The notes under the pieces were generated by a model. That model made no database searches. It was not told the origin of the DNA and saw nothing but the letters and a program-made list of their open reading frames with translations. A stretch of 64,000 nucleotides of DNA, taken from Phycisphaerales bacterium. GTDB lineage: Bacteria; Planctomycetota; Phycisphaerae; UBA1845; Fen-1342. Both the position numbers and the translations under genes were made by a program. Location: contig JADJWG010000001.1 in assembly GCA_016716475.1 (NCBI GenBank), positions 1,178,001 through 1,242,000 of the forward strand, given 5' to 3'. Below, in pieces: positions 26,280 through 34,459 of this stretch; the first letter of the stretch is position 1, and each line of letters opens with the position of its first letter.

Positions 26280-27072
26280 CGCCAGCCGCTTCGAACAACG
26301 CCGCGGACTCGGTTATCCGCCCCGGCGGCACCAGGCGGCGCAGCTTTTTGCGCCGCTGCTGAAAGGCCGTCTGCACGAACTCCCGAAAGGCCGGATCGCG
26401 ACAGTCCGCCTCCGCCGGCCCCGTCCGCGGCTGAATCCGCAGCAGCACCGATTCAACCTGGGGGCGCGGCCAGAACGCGCTCGCGGGCAACCATGCGAGC
26501 GTCTGCACCTCGGCCAGGAGCTGTACGAGGATGGATACCGGCCCATAGGCCGCCGTACGCGGCGCCGCCTGGAGCCGTGCGCCAACTTCTTTCTGAATCG
26601 TACATACGAGTCGCTCGAATCGGATGGCGTGCAGCAGGAGATCCACGAGCAGAGGCGTCGCGATCTGGTAGGGCAGATTAGCGACCAGTTTCACTACCCC
26701 ACCGGATGACGGCAGCACTGCTGTGAGCGCCGCGGCCAGGGCCGGGTTGAGGCAGTGCTTGCCCGCCAGCGCATCCCCCTCCACAAGCGTGAAGCGGGGG
26801 TTGTCGCCCAGCCGCCGCCGCAGGAGTTCCGCAAACCCGCGGTCAATCTCGGCCGCAACGACGCGCGCCCCGGAAGCGAGCAGCAACTCGGTCAGTGAGC
26901 CGGTGCCGGGTCCCACCTCAAGCACGGTGTCGGTGGTTCGCAAGTCGGCCGCTACAACGACCTTGCGAAGCAGATTGAGATCCACGAGGAAGTTCTGACC
27001 AAAGCGGTGCTGCGGTGCTAGGCCGGCTGCGGCGAGCAAGGCGCGGATCTCGGATTGGGTTTGACCGGGCAT
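26206..27072 (-). CDS. rsmA: 16S rRNA dimethyladenosine transferase
   Basis: 288 residues from ATG 27072; a Met five codons upstream (27087) is also possible. It dimethylates two adjacent adenosines in the 3'-terminal helix of 16S rRNA. Motifs: RFGQNFLVDLNLLRKVV, VLEVGPGTGSLTELLL, VVAAEIDR, LVEGDAL and VANLPYQIATPLLV (the NLPY motif IV). The C-terminal domain has FWPRPQVESVLLRI and RRKKLRRLV. The 3' end overlaps the convergent hydrolase-like gene. Confidence 0.95.
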   Translation of the reverse strand: MPGQTQSEIRALLAAAGLAPQHRFGQNFLVDLNLLRKVVVAADLRTTDTVLEVGPGTGSLTELLLASGARVVAAEIDRGFAELLRRRLGDNPRFTLVEGDALAGKHCLNPALAAALTAVLPSSGGVVKLVANLPYQIATPLLVDLLLHAIRFERLVCTIQKEVGARLQAAPRTAAYGPVSILVQLLAEVQTLAWLPASAFWPRPQVESVLLRIQPRTGPAEADCRDPAFREFVQTAFQQRRKKLRRLVPPGRITESAALFEAAGVSPEARPEELPPDRWPVLWRVLRA

Positions 27073-27155
27073 GAGGTTCCGAACCACGGCTGCTGCCGGC
27101 CCCTGTTTCGAGGAACCGGCCGCGCTGACCAGTCCCCCCAGCGAACACTCGCGCG

Positions 27156-28346
27156 CTAACCGAACCGGCCACGCTCACGCGCAGTGCCGCTCTGGAACAA
27201 TTGCGGCTGGTACTCCGCGATGTAACCCTTCTGCTGAAAATGCGCGAGCAGCGACTCGATGGTCGGGAAGACGCGCGTGGCGGTCTCCGTGATGAAGGGC
27301 GACGGCTCGACCTTGGGCTGCCAGACCACGTAGACTTCCTTGGTGCCCTCCCAGGCGTGTTGTAACTCGCGTTCCACGCCCGAAGAAAGCCCCGGCTTGC
27401 CGTTCGGCAATTCAGGCACCAGCGAAACAATCATGTCCGACTGATCGATCAGTTTGAAATCGCGGGCGTAGATCTGCGCATCGATGTCGCGCGCGATCTC
27501 GTTTACCTCCGCCACGCTCAGTTCCACGTCACGGCCATGGACCGAAATGGTGAACTTCGAACGGCCGTCGTTGGCCGCCCGGGCAGCATCCACCAGCAGG
27601 CGCTTCTCGTCCATGTCACCCGGATCAAAGGTCACGAAATGGGCCGCGAGCGTCGCCCGAAAGGCGTCGATCTCGGCCAATGTGGCGGGCATATCCATGA
27701 CGTGGGTCATGGGAAACGACGGATACACCCGCTTGGTCCCGGGTTTGAAAATCAGCCGAAAGAGCGATTCGATCGTCGCGTCCTCGACGCCACGGGCGAA
27801 CACGTAGAATGATCCATGTCCGCGCACCGCACTGGCGAGGACCTCGGTCGCGAGAATCTCCTCCTCGCGCCAGACGAGAATGTCCTTCAGCGTATGCGGC
27901 AGCTCATAGTCCCGCGTGAGACGTTCGTGAACTGCGTCCACGTTGTCGACCAGTGTGATGTACAGGTCGGCATCAAGCGCCAGCATCTGGTCGTGATCGA
28001 ACGCGGGAAAAAGGCCATGCTTCCAACGAAAGGCCGCGTGCGTATTCACGATGACCGTGGCATGCTCGTCCGCTTCGGTCAGGATGTCCTTGAAGACCGA
28101 GCGCCGCAGGGCCGCGAGCCGCGCCAGCGGCAGGTCCAGAATCCTCCCCGGACGTACATCTTTCGCTTCTGCGTACATCATGTCGCCGACGTGGAACCGC
28201 CGAACCGGGCAGCCACGCGCTTCCGCGAGGCCGGCCACTTTTTCGATGAAGGGTTTCTTGTCGACTCCCACCTGCCCGGTCACGACAACCCGGCGCCCAC
28301 GCGGCCGGCGCGTATCGAACAGACCGGGCTGGGTTGATTGCGTCAT
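27156..28346 (-). CDS. Degenerate P-loop kinase fused to a deoxyribosyltransferase-like domain
   Basis: 396 residues from ATG 28346 (MTQSTQPGLFDTRR). The first half resembles an archaeal adenylate-kinase-type P-loop fold: RRVVVTGQVGVDKKPFIEKV, then RFHVGDMMYAEA, ATVIVNTHAAF and LDADLYITLVDNVDAVHERL. The P-loop is GQVGVDKK, lacking the final Gly and Ser/Thr of a Walker A motif. The second half (about 203-372) has the layout of nucleoside 2-deoxyribosyltransferases: KRVYPSFPMTHV, LIDQSDMIVSLVPE, GVERELQHAWEGTKEVYVVW. The combination suggests nucleotide sensing or turnover; the activity is unknown and this reading is inference. Confidence 0.75.
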   Translation of the reverse strand: MTQSTQPGLFDTRRPRGRRVVVTGQVGVDKKPFIEKVAGLAEARGCPVRRFHVGDMMYAEAKDVRPGRILDLPLARLAALRRSVFKDILTEADEHATVIVNTHAAFRWKHGLFPAFDHDQMLALDADLYITLVDNVDAVHERLTRDYELPHTLKDILVWREEEILATEVLASAVRGHGSFYVFARGVEDATIESLFRLIFKPGTKRVYPSFPMTHVMDMPATLAEIDAFRATLAAHFVTFDPGDMDEKRLLVDAARAANDGRSKFTISVHGRDVELSVAEVNEIARDIDAQIYARDFKLIDQSDMIVSLVPELPNGKPGLSSGVERELQHAWEGTKEVYVVWQPKVEPSPFITETATRVFPTIESLLAHFQQKGYIAEYQPQLFQSGTARERGRFG

Positions 28347-28431
28347 CGCACCGCTTCCCTTCTGGCCGCTTGCCAGCCGCCGGGAGCGTACCCGGCCGGT
28401 CAGCCACGCCCACGCCACAACCGGCGCCGTC

Positions 28432-28459
28432 TTGACGGGCCAAGCCAATTCCGTATCAT
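28432..28459 (+). promoter_or_regulatory. Promoter of tRNA-Leu
   Basis: TTGACG (28432-28437), a 16-bp spacer and TATCAT (28454-28459). The predicted start near 28466 is about 34 nt before the tRNA 5' end. It lies upstream of the divergent kinase-fusion gene. Confidence 0.65.
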
Positions 28460-28499
28460 CAGTGATTCGCCGGTGCTTGGCAATGGCCGGTTCTCCGCT

Positions 28500-28584
28500 G
28501 CGGCTGTGGCGGAATTGGCAGACGCGCAAGGTTCAGGTCCTTGTGAGCGATAAGCTCGTGCTGGTTCGACTCCAGTCAGCCGCA
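28500..28584 (+). tRNA. tRNA-Leu (anticodon CAG)
   Basis: 85 nt with a 7-bp acceptor stem (GCGGCTG with CAGCCGC) and discriminator A. The anticodon arm is CAAGG-TTCAGGT-CCTTG, giving anticodon CAG, which reads CUG. The long variable arm (GAGC/GCTC stem) is typical of class II tRNAs, and the T arm contains GGTTCGACTCC. The terminal CCA is not encoded. Confidence 0.95.
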
Positions 28585-28594
28585 CTCCCGTGAG

Positions 28595-28626
28595 GAGGCC
28601 GCCCGTGGGATCGGGTGGCCTCTTTA
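28595..28626 (+). terminator. Intrinsic terminator after tRNA-Leu
   Basis: GAGGCC (28595-28600) pairs with GGCCTC (28617-28622), extended inward by CCC/GGG, and is followed by TTT. It starts 10 bases after the tRNA. Confidence 0.75.
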
Positions 28627-28777
28627 CATTTCCACTCCCGACGGCGCTGCACATGGCCGCCGCAGCGCGGCACGGGTAAGCTGACGGGCCTGGGCTGCCC
28701 TGCCGCCGGCGGAATTGTTCACTCCCCGCGTGACCGTTCCGGCGCTAAGCTACGGCCCACTCGAGCGGTCCTCAACG

Positions 28778-31700
28778 ATGACCCTCCACCGGCCTGTTGC
28801 CTGGCGAACGCACGCATACCTGCTGCTGATTGCGCTTGCAATCTGTGGCTCCCGCCCCGGCGCCGCCGCTCAGCGGAACGAAGGGGATATCGCTCAGCCG
28901 GTTCGTGACCATCAGGTTCTTACCCTGCTCTCGTACCACCTCGGCCAGGAATGGAACGACCGTGTGCTGGGGGGCCTGCAAAGCGTCCTCGCCGACCGGG
29001 ACGACATCGAGGTGTCCTACGAGTACCTCGACACGAAGCGTCATGTCACCGGCGCACACCTGCTACCGCTCCGCGAACTGCTGCGCGTGAAGTATGCCGG
29101 CCACGCACCGGACTGCATCATCGCGGTCGATGACTTCGCCCTCGATTTCGCCCTTGAACTTCGCAGTGCCCTTTGGCCGGGCGTCCCGGTCGCCTTCTGC
29201 GGTATTAACGATGAGAATCCGGCGCGCTTTACCGACCAGGTGGCCGTCACCGGCGTCTTTGAGCGCGTCGACCTCAACGGGACACTCAATCTCGCACTGC
29301 ACCTGCACCCCGCCACACGGCGTGTGGTGCTGCTGCACGACCAGACCCAGGTCGGCCTCGCCATGCGCGACCAGTTTGCCGCCCTCGGCCCGAGTCATCC
29401 CCACGTGACCCTTGACTTCCTCACGGAATTGAGCTTCGCGGCGCTCGAAGACGAGTTGCGGACCCTGCCCGATGACACGGTGGTGATCCTCACCCACTAT
29501 CTGGTCGACACACAGGGCTCCATCCTGACACCTACCGAGAGCGCGAAACATACCTCGGCCGCGTGCCGGGTCCCGGTCTACACCGTCTGGGACTTCCTGG
29601 TCGAGGCCGGAGCCGTGGGAGGGGTCGTCGTCGATGGCCACGCTCAAGGCGCCGCCGCAGCCCGGTTCGCGGTGCAACTGCTCGCTGGAACACCGCTCGA
29701 GCAATTGCCGATGCAGCACACGAGTCCCAACTCCACACTGCTGAACTACCCGCAGATGCAGCGTTTCGGCATACGCCGCACCGCACTGCCCCCGCAGGCC
29801 ATCGTCCTCAACGAGCCGGTTTCCCTTTACCAGCGCTATCGCCAGTGGGTGTGGAGCGCAGTGGCGTTTGTTGGCCTGCAATCGGCTCTGATTGCCCTGC
29901 TGGCCTGGAACCGCACCCGCCTGCGACACGCCCGCGACGAAGTACTGGCGGCCGAACAACGGCTCGAACTTGCACTCGAAGGCGGCAACCTGGGCTTGTG
30001 GGACTGGGATCTCCGCACCGGGCGAATTGTCCGAAACGATCATTGGGCCGCACTGCTGGGCTACGACCTGAGCGAGATTCCGCCGGATACCAGCGCCTGG
30101 GAGCAACTACGGCATCCGGAAGATGCCCCCGCCGCAATGAAGGCGATGGCGGCTCACCTGCGCGGCCGTACACCGCTGTACGAGTCCCAGCAGCGCCTCC
30201 GTACACGCGCGGGCGGCTGGAAGTGGGTCCTGGAGCGCGGCAAGATCACGGCTCGCAGCCCGGAGGGAACTCCGCTGCGGGTCACCGGCACGCTCAGTGA
30301 CATTGCCACCCAAAAAGCGGCCGAAGAGAGTCTGCGCGCCAGCTTCGCCGTCCAGCAGCGGATGGCCCAGCGCCAGGCCGCTATCCTCGACGCGCTGCCG
30401 GCCCATCTGTGTGTGCTCGATCGCGATGGCGTCATCGTGGCTGTGAATCGCGCCTGGCGCCAGTTTGCCCGCCTCCCTCTCGACGCCGGGATCAACCTGA
30501 CCCGTGATGTCGGTCGGAACTACCTCGCCATCTGCGATGCGGTGCAGGACGACGGCCGCACCCTGGCGCAGATCGTCGCGGCTGGGCTGCGGGATGTGCT
30601 GGCGGGCCGACGCGACGCCTTCACGCTCGAATACCCGTGTCACGCCACCGAGCAGCAGCAGTGGTTCCGACTGATCGTGGCCGGCCTGCCGGCTGAGGCG
30701 GGCGGCGCGGTGGTCATGCATCTCGACGTGACCGAGCGTCGCCAGGCCATGGAAACGCTGCGTGAAAGTGAAGCGCTGCACCGCGGCGTGCTCGAGAACG
30801 CTCCGGTCGGTGTGTTTCAAACCACGCCCGCAGGCCATTTGATCTTCGCGAACCGCGCCCTGGCACGCCTGCTGGGCTACAGCAGCGCCGCGGAATTGCT
30901 CGCGGCGGCCAGTCACCGGACCATCGGCGAACTGGCCTACGCCGATCCGCAGGAACGCACGCAGATCATCAGCATGGCTTTACTGACCGAGGGTTGGCGG
31001 CGCTTCGAGACACGCTTCCGTCGTAAGGATGGTGTGGAGATCGTGGTCAGTCTGCGGCTGCACGCGGTCTGGGATGCGCGCCGCGAGAACGCGGAACTTT
31101 ACGGCTTCGTCGAGGACATCACGGAAACAAAGCGCGCCGAGGAGGAGCGGCGGCGACTCGATACGCAGATTCAGCATGCTCAAAAACTGGAGAGTCTGGG
31201 CGTCCTCGCAGGGGGCGTGGCCCACGACTTCAACAACCTGCTCGTCGGCATGCTGGGGCACGCCGACCTCGCCTTGGCGGAAATCCACGACGACGGCCCT
31301 GTTCGGATGCACCTGCTCGGAATTGAACAGGCCGCCCGCCACGCTGCTGACCTTGTGCGGCAGATGTTGGCCTACTCCGGCCGGGGCCGCTTCATCATAC
31401 AGGCGGTCAACCTCAATGAGCTGGTGGCCGGGATGCTCCAACTGCTCGAAGTCACGATACCCAAGACGGTGACACTGCAGCGCGAATTCGCCACCCACCT
31501 GCCCCCCGTGGAGGGCGATGTCACACAGTTACGGCAGGTGGTCATGAACCTGGTGACCAACGCAGCCGAAGCCATCGGCCAGAAGCCGGGCACCATTCGC
31601 ATTCGGACCGGCGTGCGCTATTGTGACGAGGCCTTTCTCCAGGCCGGCTACCTCAACGACGAATTGCCCGCCGGTCACTACGCCTTTCTCGAAATCCAGG

Positions 31701-32311
31701 ATGACGGCTGCGGCATGGACACCGAGACCCGCGCCCGCATGTTCGATCCGTTCTTCACCACCAAATTCACCGGCCGCGGACTGGGCCTGGCCGCCGTGCT
31801 TGGCATCATCCGGGGCCATCGCGGTTCGCTGCACGTTGAGAGCGCCCCAGGCGCAGGCAGTACCTTCCAGGTGCTGTTCCCCGCGGCGGAAACCGCCGCG
31901 CTTCCCGAGACCCGGCCGCCGGTACAACCGGCGGAAACGCCGCACGGTGTCGTGCTGCTGGTTGATGACGACGAGACCGTGCGCAATGTCGGTCAGCGCA
32001 TGCTCGAACGCGCCGGGCTGACGGTCTTGACCGCCGAGGATGGTCAGGATGCCGTCGAGAAGTTCCGCGGCCGGGCGATGGAAATCGGCTGCGTGATCCT
32101 GGACCTGACGATGCCGCGGATGAACGGTGAGGAAGCCCTGCGGGCCCTCCGGGCAATCCGTGCGGACGTACCCGTGATCCTGTCGAGCGGATACGACGAG
32201 GAGGATCTGCACGCACGCTTCGCGGAGGCCGATCTCGCCGGTTTTATCCAGAAACCCTACTACTACGAAGACCTGCTGGCTTGCCTGCGACGGGCACTGC
32301 CCGCGGGCTGA
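28778..32311 (+). CDS. Hybrid sensor histidine kinase with periplasmic ABC-substrate-binding-like sensor
   Basis: 1177 residues from ATG 28778, which directly precedes a signal sequence (YLLLIALAICGSRPGAAAQ). Domain order: an extracytoplasmic region like the ABC_sub_bind family (QVLTLLSYHLGQEWNDRVLG to about 320); a membrane helix (WVWSAVAFVGLQSALIALLAW); three PAS-like domains; a HisKA helix with the phosphoacceptor in GGVAHDFNNLL; an HATPase with QVVMNLVTNAAEAI, DDGCGMD and FFTTKFTGRGLGLA; and a C-terminal receiver (VVLLVDDDETV, CVILDLTMPRMNG with the phosphoacceptor Asp, IQKPYYYEDL). It senses an extracytoplasmic or internal cue of unknown nature. No separate response regulator is adjacent, so output goes elsewhere. 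Confidence 0.93.
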   Translation: MTLHRPVAWRTHAYLLLIALAICGSRPGAAAQRNEGDIAQPVRDHQVLTLLSYHLGQEWNDRVLGGLQSVLADRDDIEVSYEYLDTKRHVTGAHLLPLRELLRVKYAGHAPDCIIAVDDFALDFALELRSALWPGVPVAFCGINDENPARFTDQVAVTGVFERVDLNGTLNLALHLHPATRRVVLLHDQTQVGLAMRDQFAALGPSHPHVTLDFLTELSFAALEDELRTLPDDTVVILTHYLVDTQGSILTPTESAKHTSAACRVPVYTVWDFLVEAGAVGGVVVDGHAQGAAAARFAVQLLAGTPLEQLPMQHTSPNSTLLNYPQMQRFGIRRTALPPQAIVLNEPVSLYQRYRQWVWSAVAFVGLQSALIALLAWNRTRLRHARDEVLAAEQRLELALEGGNLGLWDWDLRTGRIVRNDHWAALLGYDLSEIPPDTSAWEQLRHPEDAPAAMKAMAAHLRGRTPLYESQQRLRTRAGGWKWVLERGKITARSPEGTPLRVTGTLSDIATQKAAEESLRASFAVQQRMAQRQAAILDALPAHLCVLDRDGVIVAVNRAWRQFARLPLDAGINLTRDVGRNYLAICDAVQDDGRTLAQIVAAGLRDVLAGRRDAFTLEYPCHATEQQQWFRLIVAGLPAEAGGAVVMHLDVTERRQAMETLRESEALHRGVLENAPVGVFQTTPAGHLIFANRALARLLGYSSAAELLAAASHRTIGELAYADPQERTQIISMALLTEGWRRFETRFRRKDGVEIVVSLRLHAVWDARRENAELYGFVEDITETKRAEEERRRLDTQIQHAQKLESLGVLAGGVAHDFNNLLVGMLGHADLALAEIHDDGPVRMHLLGIEQAARHAADLVRQMLAYSGRGRFIIQAVNLNELVAGMLQLLEVTIPKTVTLQREFATHLPPVEGDVTQLRQVVMNLVTNAAEAIGQKPGTIRIRTGVRYCDEAFLQAGYLNDELPAGHYAFLEIQDDGCGMDTETRARMFDPFFTTKFTGRGLGLAAVLGIIRGHRGSLHVESAPGAGSTFQVLFPAAETAALPETRPPVQPAETPHGVVLLVDDDETVRNVGQRMLERAGLTVLTAEDGQDAVEKFRGRAMEIGCVILDLTMPRMNGEEALRALRAIRADVPVILSSGYDEEDLHARFAEADLAGFIQKPYYYEDLLACLRRALPAG

Positions 32312-32338
32312 CGGCGCGCTGCCGCGGGTTCCGCTCGC

Positions 32339-32344
32339 TACAAT
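32339..32344 (+). promoter_or_regulatory. Possible -10 box of ispG
   Basis: TACAAT within CGCTACAATCC, 74 bases before the ispG ATG; no recognisable -35. The same CTACAAT context recurs before the genes at 49347 and 62664. Confidence 0.4.
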
Positions 32345-32418
32345 CCCCCGAATTGGGTGGCCGCCAAAAGCGTGCTTTCGGCCCACCGCCGCCCAGATCC
32401 GGATCTGATGGAGTACCC

Positions 32419-33624
32419 ATGCCCCCGCGCAAGAAGACCCGCCAAGTCAACATCGGCAACGTGCGGCTCGGCGGCGACGCCCCGGTCGTCCTCCAGACCA
32501 TGACCTCCGGCTATACCTACGAGATCGACACCTGCCTGGCCGAGATTCACAAGCTCGCCGCAGCCGGGGCCGATGTCGTGCGCGTCGCCGTACCGGACGA
32601 GCGGGATACCGCGGCACTGCGGGAGATCATTCCTGCGAGCCCGGTTCCGATCGTCGCGGATGTGCACTTCCACTTCCAACGCGCCCTTGAAGCCATCGAG
32701 GCCGGGGTCCACAAGATCCGCCTCAACCCCGGCAATATCCAGGACCGGCCGAAGGTCGAGCGCATCATCGCGGCCTGCAAGGAGCGTGGGATTCCGATTC
32801 GCGTCGGCGTGAACGAAGGCGGCATCGTCGAGCGCCGCGACAAGAGCCAGCGGGCCGCCGAAAAGGCGACCCTCGAGCAGGACTACCGCAACAACCTGAT
32901 CCAAATCATGCTCGACAAGCTGGCCGCGTATCTCCGCATCTTCGAGGAGCAGGACTTTCACGACGTGGTCATCTCCGCCAAGAGCATCGACCCGCGCCTC
33001 GTCATCGACGTCTACACCGCCATCAGCGCGCGCTGGGACTTCCCCCTGCACCTCGGCGTCACCCACGCCGGCACGCCCGACACCGGTCGTATCCGCTCGA
33101 TCGCGGCCCTCGGTACGCTGCTCGCAAATGGCATCGGCGACACCATCCGCATCAGCTACGCCGCCGACCCGGTTTACGAGGTCGAGGACGGCGCCGAACT
33201 GCTCTGTACCCTCGGCCTCCGCCCGCGCAAAACGCCGGAGCTGATCGCCTGCCCGACCTGCGGCCGGATCGAGGTCGACCTACTCAAGCTGGTCGAGGAT
33301 GTGAAGCAGACAATTCTCAAGGAGATCGACATCCCGCTGAAGATCGCGGTCATGGGCTGCGTGGTGAACGGCCCGGGCGAGTGCGAAGGAGCGGACGTCG
33401 CGATCTTCGGCGGCAAGGGCCGCGGCATCATCTATGTGCAGGGTGAGCAGAAACAGACCGTGGCCGAAGACCGCATGATTCCGGCACTGCTCGAGGAGTG
33501 CCGCGCCTTCGCGCTGAAGGTGAAAAACGGCGAGGCGACGCTCAAGAACCAGTTCGTGGACATCGTACCGCCCGATCCGCTCCCGCGCCCCGACGGCACG
33601 ATGTCGCTGCCGGTCGCACGCTGA
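32419..33624 (+). CDS. ispG: 4-hydroxy-3-methylbut-2-enyl diphosphate synthase
   Basis: 401 residues from ATG 32419. It is the penultimate enzyme of the MEP isoprenoid pathway, an iron-sulfur enzyme. Motifs: VRLGGDAPVVLQTMTSGYTY, ADVVRVAVPD, PIVADVHFHFQRALEAIEAG, KIRLNPGNI, LHLGVTHAGT, IGDTIRISY. The cluster ligands lie in IACPTCGRIEVD and AVMGCVVNGPGECEGAD. The length is close to that of the single-domain bacterial form. The 3' gap holds the second copy of the 9-bp palindromic repeat. Confidence 0.96.
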   Translation: MPPRKKTRQVNIGNVRLGGDAPVVLQTMTSGYTYEIDTCLAEIHKLAAAGADVVRVAVPDERDTAALREIIPASPVPIVADVHFHFQRALEAIEAGVHKIRLNPGNIQDRPKVERIIAACKERGIPIRVGVNEGGIVERRDKSQRAAEKATLEQDYRNNLIQIMLDKLAAYLRIFEEQDFHDVVISAKSIDPRLVIDVYTAISARWDFPLHLGVTHAGTPDTGRIRSIAALGTLLANGIGDTIRISYAADPVYEVEDGAELLCTLGLRPRKTPELIACPTCGRIEVDLLKLVEDVKQTILKEIDIPLKIAVMGCVVNGPGECEGADVAIFGGKGRGIIYVQGEQKQTVAEDRMIPALLEECRAFALKVKNGEATLKNQFVDIVPPDPLPRPDGTMSLPVAR

Positions 33625-33635
33625 AGTCGTACACT

Positions 33636-33656
33636 CCCCTCCCTTCCAGGGAGGGG
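33636..33656. repeat. 9-bp palindrome, second copy
   Basis: CCCCTCCCT (33636-33644), a 3-nt loop and AGGGAGGGG (33648-33656), followed by a G-rich run (TTGGGGGAGGG). The arms are identical to those at 5362-5382. It lies between the convergent ends of ispG and the zinc-ribbon membrane gene. Confidence 0.6.
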
Positions 33657-33702
33657 TTGGGGGAGGGTCGGCGGCCTTGCGTTGACCACGGGGCAGGTGA
33701 CC

Positions 33703-34224
33703 TCACGCATCATCCGCCTTTCGGTGACCACCAGAACGACTGCCCGTGATTCGGGTATCCATAGCGCTGCCGCACTCGGGACATCGTCCACTCGTGTTTC
33801 CGGTGAGATTGTAACCACATTCCATGCAACGAATATTCGGGCAGGCGACCCTCCGTCGGCGCCAAGCCAGCCCCAGAAGCGGAAGCCCGCTGATCAGGAT
33901 GATCGCCCCATACCCTGGGATGATCAGACATATCGTGGTGTCGCGGGGAAGTGCGATCCTGAAAAACCCCTGTTCTGTGTCTTCGTAGCGCATCGCGTAG
34001 AAGCTGCCGCCGGCACTGGGGATCGCGACGTAATCCACAATAACATTGCCGCTTGCGAAGTGGATCGACTTCCCAGGAAGGTACGTCATGCGAAAGTATA
34101 CGTACCCGCTGGCGAGGACGGCGCCACTTGCTGCAATGAGCAGGATCATGCTCCGTATCACAGGTGCACGTCGCCAGACATGGCGGGAGGTGTGACGCGT
34201 ATTGCTGTGAGGTGCTGTGCTCAT
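33703..34224 (-). CDS. Membrane protein with C-terminal zinc ribbon
   Basis: 173 residues from ATG 34224. Two membrane helices (SMILLIAASGAVLASGYVYF and CLIIPGYGAIILISGLPLLGL) flank an extracytoplasmic loop. The cytoplasmic tail holds CMECGYNLTGNTSGRCPECG, a CxxCxYxLxG...CPECG zinc ribbon often found in planctomycete membrane proteins. A related ribbon starts the protein at 60104-60931. Function unknown. Confidence 0.8.
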   Translation of the reverse strand: MSTAPHSNTRHTSRHVWRRAPVIRSMILLIAASGAVLASGYVYFRMTYLPGKSIHFASGNVIVDYVAIPSAGGSFYAMRYEDTEQGFFRIALPRDTTICLIIPGYGAIILISGLPLLGLAWRRRRVACPNIRCMECGYNLTGNTSGRCPECGSAMDTRITGSRSGGHRKADDA

Positions 34225-34240
34225 GAGGCCACGTTCATCT

Positions 34241-34411
34241 TCATTCGTACCGCGGCCAGATGTGCTGAAACCGCGGGTCATCACCCGCATCCGGCGACCC
34301 GTGGACCAAGCGCCCGTTCGCGTCGAACACGTACACCGGCAGCCGTGAGGGAAAGGCAAGCCATGCTTCCATAGGTCCGTCCGCCACGAAAGAGCTCCGG
34401 CCGTCCTTCAC
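34241..34411 (-). CDS. Possible 56-residue protein or gene remnant
   Basis: From GTG 34411 the frame reads VKDGRSSFVADGPMEAWLAF, then PSRLPVYVFDANGRLVHGS, and ends FQHIWPRYE before TGA at 34241-34243. The composition looks coding rather than random, and the stop lies 17 bases before the next gene on the same strand. No signal peptide and no recognised family. A stop codon 12 codons upstream of the earliest possible start limits it; it may be the 3' remnant of a longer gene. Confidence 0.35.
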   Translation of the reverse strand: MKDGRSSFVADGPMEAWLAFPSRLPVYVFDANGRLVHGSPDAGDDPRFQHIWPRYE

Positions 34412-34459
34412 GAGCCGGGTTACGTGGGTCGACGGCTGCCCGCGGGCTAGACGCCTCCC

